Part shown: piece by piece, positions 1 through 7,995 of the stretch
Position numbering within the stretch: position 1 is the first letter of the stretch
Layout: each line of letters starts with the position of its first letter
NCBI GenBank assembly: GCA_900543415.1
Contig: UQRE01000008.1
Location: forward strand, 7,022 to 71,021
Reading direction: 5' to 3'
From: an uncultured Dorea sp.
GTDB lineage: Bacteria; Bacillota; Clostridia; Lachnospirales; Lachnospiraceae
Length of the DNA: 64,000 nt
Notes under the pieces: generated by a model
Seen by the model: only the letters and a program-made list of their open reading frames with translations
The model's database searches: none
Told to the model about the DNA's origin: nothing
Translations under genes and position numbers: made by a program

Positions 1-69
1 TGTTCCGATATCACAGTTTTTCTCGACTGTGGATACTAACAGATCTAATAACTCGGTTTGTGGTGTCAT
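1..69 (-). CDS. Phage minor capsid / head-completion protein, 5' end only
   Basis: Only the first 23 codons are inside the window (MTPQTELLDLLVSTVEK and onward). The ATG overlaps the TGA of the upstream gene as ATGA, the usual sign of translational coupling in a late operon. No domain can be recognised in so short a piece. Its place directly after two minor capsid genes is where a third minor capsid or tail-completion gene normally sits in SPP1/80alpha-like siphophages. The functional call is inferred from gene order only. Confidence 0.55.
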   Translation of the reverse strand, partial: MTPQTELLDLLVSTVEKNCDIGT

Positions 70-473
70 TTGTTTAGCCTCCTTTTCAATGCCGCCTGGT
101 ATACCTTCTTCCACTCTTCCCCGTGTACTTCCTTTGCGTATTTTGCCCATTCTTCACGGGCAAGGGCAGACGTAAAGGATATTTTCTCCGGTCCATAGGT
201 ACGAGTAGTTGGGTTCCCATACATCACATCACCATGCCATAAGTACTGCGCATAAGGCGTAGACCAACGCATCTTAAACTTAAAGGCCTGTGCCTTCTGG
301 TCACTGTTTGTTAAGCCACTGTTTTCTAATGTGTGCTGGTCTTTCGGTACATACTGACTCACATCCTGCAGCGCTTGGTTTCCCATCACCGTCAATGCAT
401 CATTCATGGAGGCTTTGATGAGCGCTTCCGCCTTTCGTTTGTCAAATGTCACACGAGTGCTAATCTTAGGCAT
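66..473 (-). CDS. Phage minor capsid protein (Minor_capsid_2-like)
   Basis: A 135-aa basic protein without membrane segments. Features such as an early VTFDKRKAEALIKASMN helix, a TPYAQYLWHG motif near residue 75 and an EEWAKYAKEVHGEEW segment near the end resemble the Minor_capsid_2 / gp10-type head-closure proteins of Firmicutes siphophages. These proteins sit at the head-tail interface. The gene overlaps its neighbours on both sides by a few bases within the minus-strand late operon. The family is recognised from motif pattern and position, and the exact structural role is inferred. Confidence 0.75.
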   Translation of the reverse strand: MPKISTRVTFDKRKAEALIKASMNDALTVMGNQALQDVSQYVPKDQHTLENSGLTNSDQKAQAFKFKMRWSTPYAQYLWHGDVMYGNPTTRTYGPEKISFTSALAREEWAKYAKEVHGEEWKKVYQAALKRRLNK

Positions 474-807
474 GCCTTACCAACCCCAACTCCCAATGAT
501 GCAATTTCCTAGCATCGTATAATGGCTCACATACTTGCACCTTATACATTTCTTCGTTCACCAGAATAATATCATCCACTGCAAACTCCATGCCTTTCGG
601 ACGACTGTTCCGACAGTCGTAAAAAAGTATAGCCGCCAACTGTACCTCGGCATTATTTTTGTCGCGAATGATCTTCTCTGTAGGTTCGATACGGATATTG
701 TCCATCTTCTGTCTGTTAATAAGAGTCTCTGTTCCCCATCGGTCTGAATCTGCCGATACAGCATGCACTGCCTCGTGGATCAATAGTTTTTTCGGAATCG
801 ACCTCAT
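466..807 (-). CDS. Phage minor capsid protein (Minor_capsid_1-like)
   Basis: A 113-aa protein beginning MRSIPKKLLIHEAVH. It contains IRIEPTEKIIRDKNNAEVQ and a C-terminal HHWELGLV, the pattern of Firmicutes phage Minor_capsid_1 proteins. These form part of the connector or stopper between capsid and tail. The start codon overlaps the end of the upstream connector gene and its stop overlaps the next minor capsid gene, consistent with a tightly packed late operon. No catalytic motif is seen. A head-tail joining role is inferred from family and neighbours. Confidence 0.78.
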   Translation of the reverse strand: MRSIPKKLLIHEAVHAVSADSDRWGTETLINRQKMDNIRIEPTEKIIRDKNNAEVQLAAILFYDCRNSRPKGMEFAVDDIILVNEEMYKVQVCEPLYDARKLHHWELGLVRHA

Positions 808-1193
808 ATCGCTCCACCTCCTCTATATAGCAATCCGGTAGGCGCAAGGAGACGTATTGCTCTCGGTGCATACATGGACTGCTCTGTGCTTCCGTTCGCG
901 CCAGATGACTTAGTGTAATTAAACCTTCCAAGCCCTGCGCTCTGCAAATCTGCACCGTTATCCATATCAGAGCCACCATTAGCATCTAGATATTCAATCT
1001 GTGCACACACAGCCATCTTCACCCTTTCCTGCACAGCTTCCGGCATTGCAAGGACAGTGGTCGGTGTGATTCTGTACATGGTCATTTCCTCAATAAGTTC
1101 TTCCGCCCTCATACAAAGAGAGGAGAAGTCGGCATCATCAACCGGCTCCCCTTTAAATGTTCCAACATAATATTCTCTATCTACATAAGGCAT
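804..1193 (-). CDS. Phage head-tail connector / adaptor protein
   Basis: A 129-aa protein starting MPYVDREYYVGTF. A predominantly helical first half (SLCMRAEELIEEMTMYRI, then MPEAVQERVKMAVCAQIEYLD) and a Gly/Ser-rich second half match the gp6/gp15-type connector fold, which docks under the portal. It lies directly after the major capsid gene and overlaps the next gene by 4 bp. No enzymatic motif is present. Order and helical layout support the adaptor call, and the precise ring it forms cannot be told from sequence alone. Confidence 0.72.
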   Translation of the reverse strand: MPYVDREYYVGTFKGEPVDDADFSSLCMRAEELIEEMTMYRITPTTVLAMPEAVQERVKMAVCAQIEYLDANGGSDMDNGADLQSAGLGRFNYTKSSGANGSTEQSMYAPRAIRLLAPTGLLYRGGGAI

Positions 1194-1212
1194 TTAACCG
1201 CCCCCTAACTGC

Positions 1213-2079
1213 TTACGCATGTTTTTTAAGCGTTACAGTCGTAGGTCTGGAAACCATCATGCCATATACCCTACGTCCCTGTACAGCAGATGCACCGATG
1301 TGTTTACCATCCTTCAGATCATTCACAGTCACCGGGACCATCCACTCATCAACAAAGTGGCAGAAGATCCTGTTTCCGATAATGTACTCGACTTTTGTGG
1401 TATCCGCAATATTGTTCGTCTCGTAAACATCAAGACCTGCAATACGTCCAACACGTCCGTTCTGAACTACATTATCACCGAGATCAGATGCCTTAATGAA
1501 TTCAGGGCATTTCAGTAACAGAGCGTATGTCTCATTTGTAACTGCAAGCCACATCTCTTCCGGTTTAAGTCCCTTCTTCTTCAACGCTGCAACTTCGTCC
1601 ACGACAGAATCATAGACAGTGTCTTTTGTAAGAGCAGTTGTGTTTGCAGCACCTGTGCCTTTTGTAGTAAGTAACGTAATCAGATCAGTGTCGAAAGATA
1701 CACCCATTGCATACCCTGCGGAGTCCAATCTATCAGCTACAAGGTTATCCGGAACAGACGCAGCATCAAAGCCGTCAATAAGCTCGTTGACATATTTGTC
1801 TTTGTCGATATTCATTGTCTGGTAAGTAGTCGTTCCATCAGACAAAGAACCACCCGCAGACTTATCATAATCTCCCACTTTCACCTCGGTATCTCTGACT
1901 GGTACCTTTACAGCTCCTGCAGTAGGCGTCCCTTCATAGCGTGTATTAAACAGGCTGGAAAAGATGGTTGTTTTTCTTAACTTCGCAAGCACAAGATCAG
2001 AATATCTCTCCTGTGCTGCATGAGCAAATAACTGTAGATCCATTTTTAATTTGTACTTCATAAAATTTTTGTAATGCAT
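1213..2079 (-). CDS. Phage major capsid protein with N-terminal LQLFA processing motif
   Basis: A 288-aa coat protein of the HK97-fold class, judged from length, position after the scaffold gene and segments such as VKVPVRDTEVKVGDYDKSAG and MWLAVTNETYALLLKCPEF. Residues 7-19 read MKYKLKMDLQLFA, the leader that Prp-type proteases cut after FA in Firmicutes ribosomal protein L27 and in staphylococcal phage 80alpha proteins. The scaffold carries the same motif. A good AAAGGAG site precedes the ATG at 2079. Removal of 19 residues would leave a coat protein starting HAAQERYS; this processing is inferred, not shown. Confidence 0.85.
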   Translation of the reverse strand: MHYKNFMKYKLKMDLQLFAHAAQERYSDLVLAKLRKTTIFSSLFNTRYEGTPTAGAVKVPVRDTEVKVGDYDKSAGGSLSDGTTTYQTMNIDKDKYVNELIDGFDAASVPDNLVADRLDSAGYAMGVSFDTDLITLLTTKGTGAANTTALTKDTVYDSVVDEVAALKKKGLKPEEMWLAVTNETYALLLKCPEFIKASDLGDNVVQNGRVGRIAGLDVYETNNIADTTKVEYIIGNRIFCHFVDEWMVPVTVNDLKDGKHIGASAVQGRRVYGMMVSRPTTVTLKKHA

Positions 2080-2093
2080 ACTTATAGTCTCCT

Positions 2094-2717
2094 TTACTTC
2101 TTCAGGTCTGGGTTGAGCTCGTAGAACTTCTTTTCAACACCGGACATTTTCTTTGGTGTTTTTCCGTTCTGTCTCTGCCCCCATGATTTTCCTTTGGTTT
2201 CGTCCTCATCTTCGTATGGATCCGTAGCATCCTTCTTGAACTGAGGATATTTTTTTACTACTTTTTCGATAGCATCTTCAAGGTCAAGATCTTCGTCCGC
2301 TTCCATGTAAGCTCTGGCCAAAGCTGTTACATCATCAACAGAGTCCTTTGACACACCAGCTTCATAACATGCAACCTTCGCCTCTAACTTAGAAGCTTTG
2401 CTGATTGCTTCAGCTTTTTCTGTGTCTTCTTCCTTGCTGTTTTCTCCGGATTCTTCATGTCCGTCAGGCTTCTTCGTAGACTTTTTCTGCTGCTCTCTCT
2501 GCCACTTGCGTTTTTCTCTAGCAAGGCGTTTCTTTACAGTCTCGTCCACATCTTTTTGAGTAAATTTCTTTTCCTCTTCCCCGTCTTCGTCCGACTCATC
2601 GTCGTCCTGGTCGTCACCGTCGCCGGAATCTTCTCCGTCAGTTTCACCTTCATCTTCTCCAGCAAATAACTGTAGATCAAGTGTCTGGTATTTTTTCTTC
2701 ATGTTCATGTACTTCAT
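2094..2717 (-). CDS. Phage capsid scaffolding protein (DUF4355-like) with LQLFA leader
   Basis: A 207-aa, very acidic, low-complexity protein. Residues about 20-50 are mostly Asp, Glu and Gly. A central basic helical stretch (KRLAREKRKWQREQQ) and a long coiled-coil-like helix up to residue 150 follow. This is the composition of internal scaffolds that direct procapsid assembly and are then removed. The N-terminus reads MKKKYQTLDLQLFA, matching the leader of the coat protein. The two genes share an identical 17-base stretch encoding this motif. The scaffold lies immediately upstream of the coat gene and downstream of the Prp-like protease. Confidence 0.85.
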   Translation of the reverse strand: MKYMNMKKKYQTLDLQLFAGEDEGETDGEDSGDGDDQDDDESDEDGEEEKKFTQKDVDETVKKRLAREKRKWQREQQKKSTKKPDGHEESGENSKEEDTEKAEAISKASKLEAKVACYEAGVSKDSVDDVTALARAYMEADEDLDLEDAIEKVVKKYPQFKKDATDPYEDEDETKGKSWGQRQNGKTPKKMSGVEKKFYELNPDLKK

Positions 2718-2768
2718 TTTTAGTACCTTCCTTTCCTTAAGCCGTTTAACGCCCGTTCGGCGACCGTA

Positions 2769-3059
2769 TTACTGTATTTGTACGTATTCCTCTCCATAAG
2801 CATCTTGAATGTCACTTACGGCAATAAAAAAAGAATCAATCAGCAGTTTCCCCTGTTCTGAAAGATTCTCATATTCCATCCTAATATGCCCGCTCTCTAC
2901 TTCTGCAGATATCTCATCATCTGTCAAAACACTGAGCGAGTGCACCAACCCTTGTGCTAATGCCGACACCGCAGCGCACACAATATCTTTCCCTCTCTCC
3001 GCATATCCAGCATGTCCTTTTACAGTCAAGCTGTTCTGCGTGATATGTACCTCAATCAA
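2769..3059 (-). CDS. Prp-type cysteine protease encoded by the phage
   Basis: A 96-aa protein of the ribosomal-processing cysteine protease family (Prp, DUF464). The motifs GHAGYAE (His16) and DIVCAAVSALAQ (Cys28) hold the catalytic pair with the family's 12-residue spacing. I chose the TTG start at 3059 because it follows a GGAG site and gives the usual MIEVHI beginning; an ATG 10 codons upstream is the alternative. Host Prp trims the L27 leader after an LQFFA-like motif. Here the gene sits directly upstream of scaffold and coat genes that carry LQLFA, so a procapsid-processing job is likely. Confidence 0.85.
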   Translation of the reverse strand: MIEVHITQNSLTVKGHAGYAERGKDIVCAAVSALAQGLVHSLSVLTDDEISAEVESGHIRMEYENLSEQGKLLIDSFFIAVSDIQDAYGEEYVQIQ

Positions 3060-3125
3060 ATAGCACCACTCCTTTACTATCCCGGTCATTCCCCACCGGT
3101 GGGAGATAACTGGATCACCGCCTTC

Positions 3126-3416
3126 CTACTTTTCAAAAAGTTCCGGATTGTCCTTCTGCAACATGTAGAATGCATTGCCAAGTTTCTCAACCTGTTTTTC
3201 TTTCAACCCAATACCATACATCTCATCCAATGCATGAATCAATTCATGAAGAAGCGTCGATTTTTTCTGCTCTTCTGATGCATCTACGTTTAAAAAAATT
3301 TTTTCCGGAAGATAATGAATCTGTCCGTACAGATCTCCACCGTTATCGTGCAGGTTTGCAGTTTCTTCCACTGTATACTCCTTATACAGTACTTTTATTT
3401 TTCCAGGTATTTTCAT
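3126..3416 (-). CDS. Small zinc metallopeptidase-like phage protein (HELIH)
   Basis: A 96-aa protein with one clear zinc-protease motif, LLHELIHALDEMYG, in its second half (HExxH plus a downstream Glu/Asp region). It resembles the short IrrE/SprT-like peptidases found in phage head modules. The start at MKIPGKI is chosen because AAGGAGGGAAAG lies 7-8 bases upstream; the longer frame has no site. It lies between the 59-aa gene and the Prp-like protease in the head operon, so a role in head maturation or host-protein cleavage is possible. The substrate is unknown. Confidence 0.7.
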   Translation of the reverse strand: MKIPGKIKVLYKEYTVEETANLHDNGGDLYGQIHYLPEKIFLNVDASEEQKKSTLLHELIHALDEMYGIGLKEKQVEKLGNAFYMLQKDNPELFEK

Positions 3417-3442
3417 ACACTTTCCCTCCTTTCTTAAAAATG

Positions 3443-3481
3443 GGTATAAAAATACCACAGACCTTTTCGACCCGTGGTATT
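3443..3481 (-). terminator. Intergenic hairpin with a competing downstream stem
   Basis: On the minus strand AATACCAC pairs with GTGGTATT across a GGGTC/GGTCT inner stem, and TTTTTATA follows. The descending arm (GGTAT) can instead pair with ATACC just downstream. The two folds exclude each other, as in attenuators. The hairpin covers the stop codon of the 59-aa gene and precedes the metallopeptidase gene. It may be a partial terminator or an mRNA-stability element that tunes expression in the head operon. Confidence 0.5.
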
Positions 3482-3659
3482 AGTAATTATGCCATTTACA
3501 CTTTTTACAAATTTTTTCCCATTCAGATTTCTTTTTAAATCTTTCCGGTACGCTGTCTTTCTTCAACATTCCGTCAACAGCGTCTGAATTTTCTATACAA
3601 TCAATATTTTCAATTTTTTCATCCACCAACGGACACATTACATAATCAGGACCGTTCAC
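3480..3659 (-). CDS. Small Cys-rich phage protein, 59 aa, GTG start
   Basis: This short gene starts at a GTG 9 bases after a GGAGG that lies in the end of the minor head gene, and overlaps that gene by 14 bp. The protein (MNGPDYVMCPLVDEKI at the start) has four Cys: one at residue 9, one at residue 21 and a final CKKCKWHNY. The C-terminal pair with a following His suggests a small metal-binding knuckle. No family name can be given. Similar small proteins are often missed because of the GTG start. Conserved placement between head genes suggests a structural or regulatory accessory. Confidence 0.7.
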   Translation of the reverse strand: MNGPDYVMCPLVDEKIENIDCIENSDAVDGMLKKDSVPERFKKKSEWEKICKKCKWHNY

Positions 3660-5220
3660 GTTTTAACACCTCCATTGCTTTTCTTGTAGCGTCGTCATAT
3701 TGTCCTTTCTTGAACGCTGTTCTTATGTGTCTTTTCTCGTTATCCACATAAGCTGCCCCATCATCGCTGAAATAATTAGTATATTTCCCATTCCATTTTG
3801 TCACAGAAAATCTTGCATTTTCGATATACTCTTTCGCTTCTTTTTCCGTTACCTCGTGTTGTCTTTCTCCATTAATATGCGTATCATCAAAGGATAGCTC
3901 TTTTGTATCCGGAATGTTAGGCTTCAGATTTATCTCTCCTCTCATCCCGGTCTCTTTCATCTCTGATATTATCTTATCATTTTTCGCTTTTTCTGCAAGC
4001 TCTTTCTGATATTTTTTATTTGTAGCAACAGCTCTTGCGCTCACGCCTTTATCAAACCCAACTACCTGCTCCCGGTCTCTCCTACGATGCAAATTCTTAT
4101 GCCCATCCACATAGCTTTTCAACTGTGACTCTTTTGATTTTAATCTCACAGATGCTTCCTCAAATGCATCCGGATCCCCAAGCTCATCAAACAGCATACA
4201 CTCCCGTTTCTGCTTTCGTACTTCTCGTTCTAGTGCTCTTTGTACTTGTGTCTGTTTATATAGGCGATTGTTCGCATCCATATCTTCTGTCGGAAAATGT
4301 CGCTGTATATTCACACCTGGGACGAATGGAAATTTATGATGCCCACAGTTGATTCCAAGTATTCCATCCGGTTCTCCATAGCTCGAAGAATTCCACGGGT
4401 AATACCGTATCTTCCTTCCGTTTAGATCTTCCGTTGTTCCGCTTGTGTTATCCAAAGAAAATATTTTCCCCTGGTCTTTTGCGCATTTTGGACGTGCACC
4501 GGAATGACTGTCTATCTGAATCAGGTTCACTCCCATGTCTTCACATCTTGCAATCTGTACTTCATTCGCCACACTTCCGGCAGTCGTACGCATTGCCATA
4601 TTAACATAAGCTTCCGGCGTCCAGTTCCTACCACGCTTATCAACGAAACCTGTAATACCATTGTCATTAAACTGCCTGATTGTCTTTCGTAATGCCTGTT
4701 GCCTAGACTCTGCACCTGTGATAACAGCACCAGTATTATTATTCATAATCTTCAGCGCTTCTTCTGCAGTGTTCTGAACAAGTGTTTTAAAAGCCTCTTG
4801 TGCTTTATGCAGCATCGTAGTGTTCGTAAGATTCAAAGAGTCCTTTGCCTGTTTCCGAAGATTATGCATGACTCTCTTTACACTTTTACTCTTCTCTGCA
4901 TCAACAACCTCACCTATTAACCGCTGTCTAGCCAGATATTGAAAGCCGGGATCTGTATTTTTAATAGCTTCTTCTGCCATATCGTTCAACATTCGCTCAG
5001 CTGCTGTCTGGCTAAGTCCGGACATCTGCGCAATTATCTTGATATTTTCTTTATTAAGCTTTCCAATCTCTGCAAGTTTCTGCATCAACCATCTATCTGT
5101 ATCAATCGGTTGCTCCCAATCTCTGAGGTGCCTTGCGATATTCTGCATGAGTCGCGCTTCCAAGTCTATGTAGACGCTATCTATCGTCTCCGCTTTCTGC
5201 TGGTTCTTCAGAAGATTCAT
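3646..5220 (-). CDS. Phage minor head protein with nuclease-like C-terminal domain
   Basis: A 524-aa protein. Residues about 1-300 match the Firmicutes minor capsid protein 2 / SPP1 gp7-like family, including SHSGARPKCAKDQGKIFSLD and a GINCGHHKFPFVPG region. This protein normally binds the portal and enters the procapsid. A charged linker (about 320-420) is followed by a compact C-terminal domain (about 435-520) with HINGERQHEVTEKEAKEYIE and EKRHIRTAFKKGQY. That layout is reminiscent of the phage BECR-type RNase domains fused to head proteins. The nuclease assignment is my inference. The gene overlaps the portal gene by 44 bp. Confidence 0.8.
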   Translation of the reverse strand: MNLLKNQQKAETIDSVYIDLEARLMQNIARHLRDWEQPIDTDRWLMQKLAEIGKLNKENIKIIAQMSGLSQTAAERMLNDMAEEAIKNTDPGFQYLARQRLIGEVVDAEKSKSVKRVMHNLRKQAKDSLNLTNTTMLHKAQEAFKTLVQNTAEEALKIMNNNTGAVITGAESRQQALRKTIRQFNDNGITGFVDKRGRNWTPEAYVNMAMRTTAGSVANEVQIARCEDMGVNLIQIDSHSGARPKCAKDQGKIFSLDNTSGTTEDLNGRKIRYYPWNSSSYGEPDGILGINCGHHKFPFVPGVNIQRHFPTEDMDANNRLYKQTQVQRALEREVRKQKRECMLFDELGDPDAFEEASVRLKSKESQLKSYVDGHKNLHRRRDREQVVGFDKGVSARAVATNKKYQKELAEKAKNDKIISEMKETGMRGEINLKPNIPDTKELSFDDTHINGERQHEVTEKEAKEYIENARFSVTKWNGKYTNYFSDDGAAYVDNEKRHIRTAFKKGQYDDATRKAMEVLKRERS

Positions 5221-6667
5221 CCTTTACCTCACCTTCCTCTTGATCCGACTCATCAACTTCCTCTTCCTCAGCCTTTTCATCTCCCATATCTGTCCAGTCC
5301 ACGTCTTGCCCGGTGATTTGATTATCTCCTGCAATCCGTTCAAGCTCTTTCATTGCTTCCTCTTCGGTGCACTTGTTAATCTCCATAATTGCCGTAAGTT
5401 TAGACCGAAGACCACCTTGTACGAGCTTTATGTTCTTGTCGATTGTAGTGTTTGTATCTTCGATGATGGAATCATCAAAGTCAATAGACACTTCCACTTC
5501 TCCTCCTGCATCTAGGAATGCGATAGCTTCAACCATGCCTATCAATGCAGAATTAACTATAATCGCATTCTTCTGCCGGTTCTGGTACAGGTCCGACTTA
5601 TCCGAAATAACCTCAGTAGCTGTCTTAACTCTGGAAGAATCGAACTGATATCTACCGGTTCCCAAGCCCGTCTTAAGTGCCAATACATCCAAACTTCTTT
5701 GCACTGCAAGCTCATGCTCATTTGCCCTGATCGACATATCCACTTCTGTAAGTTTCAAATTACTATCCCTATCTCCCGGCATTTGGTAATACACTGTATC
5801 GCTTGCATCGAATGCTGGAGCAGCCACACCGTCCTTCTCCATCTGCTTTTTTGCAAAGGATATCGGGACCAATATTCTTTTTCTACCTAGCACAAACTCA
5901 TTCATGTATGAGTCATAGACAAGATCGCATCCTTTCAGCTGATCGATCGCGTTTGCAAATACAGATACGCCCAGTGGACTATCCAAATCTATATTGTTGC
6001 AGATGTTTGGAGTTATTATCTGAAACAAAGGCTTATCATATCCTGTAGGAACCAACGGAATCACACCTTCCGGAGGGTCAAGTTCCTTATTCTCTTTCCG
6101 GTCAATATACCTATTTTCGATATAGTAATGTTCTGAATCCTCCTCATCATCAACTTTCCCAAGTCTGTGAATCTGCAAATAAAGAACTTCTTTCCCGTCA
6201 ATCAAACGAACAGAGCCAAAGGCGCATTCTGTAATGTCTCCATTGTCCCAAGATAACGGGTAGATCATATCTGCACGGATATAGTCAATCATCACTTCTT
6301 CTCCGTCCAAATACTCTACGATAGCCCCTGTTCCGAGTGCAAATGCCATCTCTATTAGCTGGTTAGCGCGCACAAGGAAATTGTTGTTATCGAGCACTTC
6401 CTGTAAACGTTTTTCGTAGTTTCCTGCTTTTATCGCTACCTTTTCATTTAATAGCAGATTCGCCCAATCTTCACATACTTTCTTGGCCATTCCGAGCTTA
6501 TACCGTTCTTCTTCTTTAGTGACGACACCATTGAATACTTTGTACTTGTGGAACCTTTCCACATCATTTTGATACCATTCTAACCACTCAAGGATATGGC
6601 TATAGGTCTCGTCCGTAGCTGTATTATATTTATTTTCAACCAACCACTCTCTTATCTCATCCATCAA
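5177..6667 (-). CDS. Phage portal protein (SPP1 gp6-like)
   Basis: A 496-aa portal subunit, forming the dodecameric ring through which DNA is packaged. The N-terminal part (YQNDVERFHKYKVFNGV, KVCEDWANLLLNEKVAIK) and the central wing/stem region follow the SPP1-type Gp6 family. The last 40 residues are strongly acidic (EKAEEEEVDESDQEEGE), a tail often seen in such portals. Length fits the family. It is preceded by the large terminase gene with an 8-bp gap and followed by the minor head gene with which it overlaps. Confidence 0.9.
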   Translation of the reverse strand: MMDEIREWLVENKYNTATDETYSHILEWLEWYQNDVERFHKYKVFNGVVTKEEERYKLGMAKKVCEDWANLLLNEKVAIKAGNYEKRLQEVLDNNNFLVRANQLIEMAFALGTGAIVEYLDGEEVMIDYIRADMIYPLSWDNGDITECAFGSVRLIDGKEVLYLQIHRLGKVDDEEDSEHYYIENRYIDRKENKELDPPEGVIPLVPTGYDKPLFQIITPNICNNIDLDSPLGVSVFANAIDQLKGCDLVYDSYMNEFVLGRKRILVPISFAKKQMEKDGVAAPAFDASDTVYYQMPGDRDSNLKLTEVDMSIRANEHELAVQRSLDVLALKTGLGTGRYQFDSSRVKTATEVISDKSDLYQNRQKNAIIVNSALIGMVEAIAFLDAGGEVEVSIDFDDSIIEDTNTTIDKNIKLVQGGLRSKLTAIMEINKCTEEEAMKELERIAGDNQITGQDVDWTDMGDEKAEEEEVDESDQEEGEVKDESSEEPAESGDDR

Positions 6668-6675
6668 TCTCTCTC

Positions 6676-7995
6676 CTATGCTGAAATGTACAAGATATCG
6701 TCCTGTACACTTTCAGTGCTATACTCCGTGCTGTCCAAGCTGTCCACGTTCATAAGTCCATCATCCAGTCGGACATCCATGTTCTTCTTTTTATCGTCAT
6801 AACAAGCGTTCTCAAAGGCTTCTATGATGTGCTTGCAGTGACTCATTATTTTCCATCTGTTCTGTGCAATCAGGCTATTGTAAAATGCGATACGGTCATT
6901 GATAGAACCCTTTATTGCATTCTTGATATCTATTCCTACATGAGCCTGAGCACATGCCATTTCAAGTCCGGCAATCAGCGTCTGTTCTGCGCTATCACAG
7001 TAAGCTTCGTATACTTTATATTTGCTTTGAGCGCGCCTTACAAAATCTATAAAATCATCCTGAAGCTGTTTCGGATTAATCCGCTCCTTGCAATAATACT
7101 CATCCAGTACGGCCACCTGCTTATATCCCCTTGTAAATCCTGTGAGGGTAAAAGAATGAGCCGACTTCGTTCCACCGAAATCGACTCCGATTGTCGCATA
7201 TATGATCTCGTTCTCTTTCATCCATTTCGGATCCACAAGATATTGTTTCACATTATCCGCAAATTGCTGATAAATCAGTCCGTCTGCAGCAACCCACAAT
7301 CCCAGAATAAAGCGCTTGTAGAATACACTTCCTGGACTCCACGCTCTGCGATATGCTTCCTTTCGATCAACGGATAATGTTAGGTTATCATCCATCACAA
7401 AGTGCAACCTGTAAACACGCTTCTCTGTTGCCTTATCTATGAATTCCTCTTTGATGTAAGCATGAGGTCCTTCTGGGTTACAGTTCATCCAGACCTTCCA
7501 ACCATCAACAGAACATCGACCAATAGCCTGGTCGATGAAGCTTCTTGGAAAAAGAGCTGCTTCATCAAGGTATGCTCCGGCAGCCGTCAAGCCCTGCAAT
7601 GCATCCTGTGCAGCTTCTGTATTGGCTCCATATAAGTAATACACATTACTGCCGATCTCTATCCTTGCATCAGTTCCAGAACGGATATAGGTGTAAGACC
7701 AGCCCCATGCTTCCAGTATCTGCAGCATAGGCCTGACCACATTCTTCTTTAATGCGCCCATCGTCTTTCCTGCAAGGATAAATGATTCTCCCTCGAACAT
7801 CTCTTGCGACCATGTGAGAAAGCCAATGATACAGGCTATCGTTTTCCCTGATCGAATGGATCCATCTGCAATCACAAAATCGTTCTCAGAAGATACAAGC
7901 CCAGGCCTCCACCAATGAATAAGTCTTTGCTGTTGCTTTGAAAATGGTTTAAACTTAAACTTATTCGGTCTTCTCTTCGCCTTCATTCTCGCCAT
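6676..7995 (-). CDS. terL: Phage terminase large subunit
   Basis: A 439-aa packaging motor. The ATPase half has the Walker A variant DGSIRSGKT at residues 44-52 and Walker B AYLDEA at 141-146. The C-terminal RNase H-like nuclease half contains VDFGGTKSAHS (Asp272) and a later YCDSAEQ acidic motif. It matches the PBSX/Terminase_3 group, which cuts concatemers and pumps DNA through the portal. Its start overlaps the end of the small-subunit gene by 35 bp, supporting a terS-terL pair. Confidence 0.93.
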   Translation of the reverse strand: MARMKAKRRPNKFKFKPFSKQQQRLIHWWRPGLVSSENDFVIADGSIRSGKTIACIIGFLTWSQEMFEGESFILAGKTMGALKKNVVRPMLQILEAWGWSYTYIRSGTDARIEIGSNVYYLYGANTEAAQDALQGLTAAGAYLDEAALFPRSFIDQAIGRCSVDGWKVWMNCNPEGPHAYIKEEFIDKATEKRVYRLHFVMDDNLTLSVDRKEAYRRAWSPGSVFYKRFILGLWVAADGLIYQQFADNVKQYLVDPKWMKENEIIYATIGVDFGGTKSAHSFTLTGFTRGYKQVAVLDEYYCKERINPKQLQDDFIDFVRRAQSKYKVYEAYCDSAEQTLIAGLEMACAQAHVGIDIKNAIKGSINDRIAFYNSLIAQNRWKIMSHCKHIIEAFENACYDDKKKNMDVRLDDGLMNVDSLDSTEYSTESVQDDILYISA

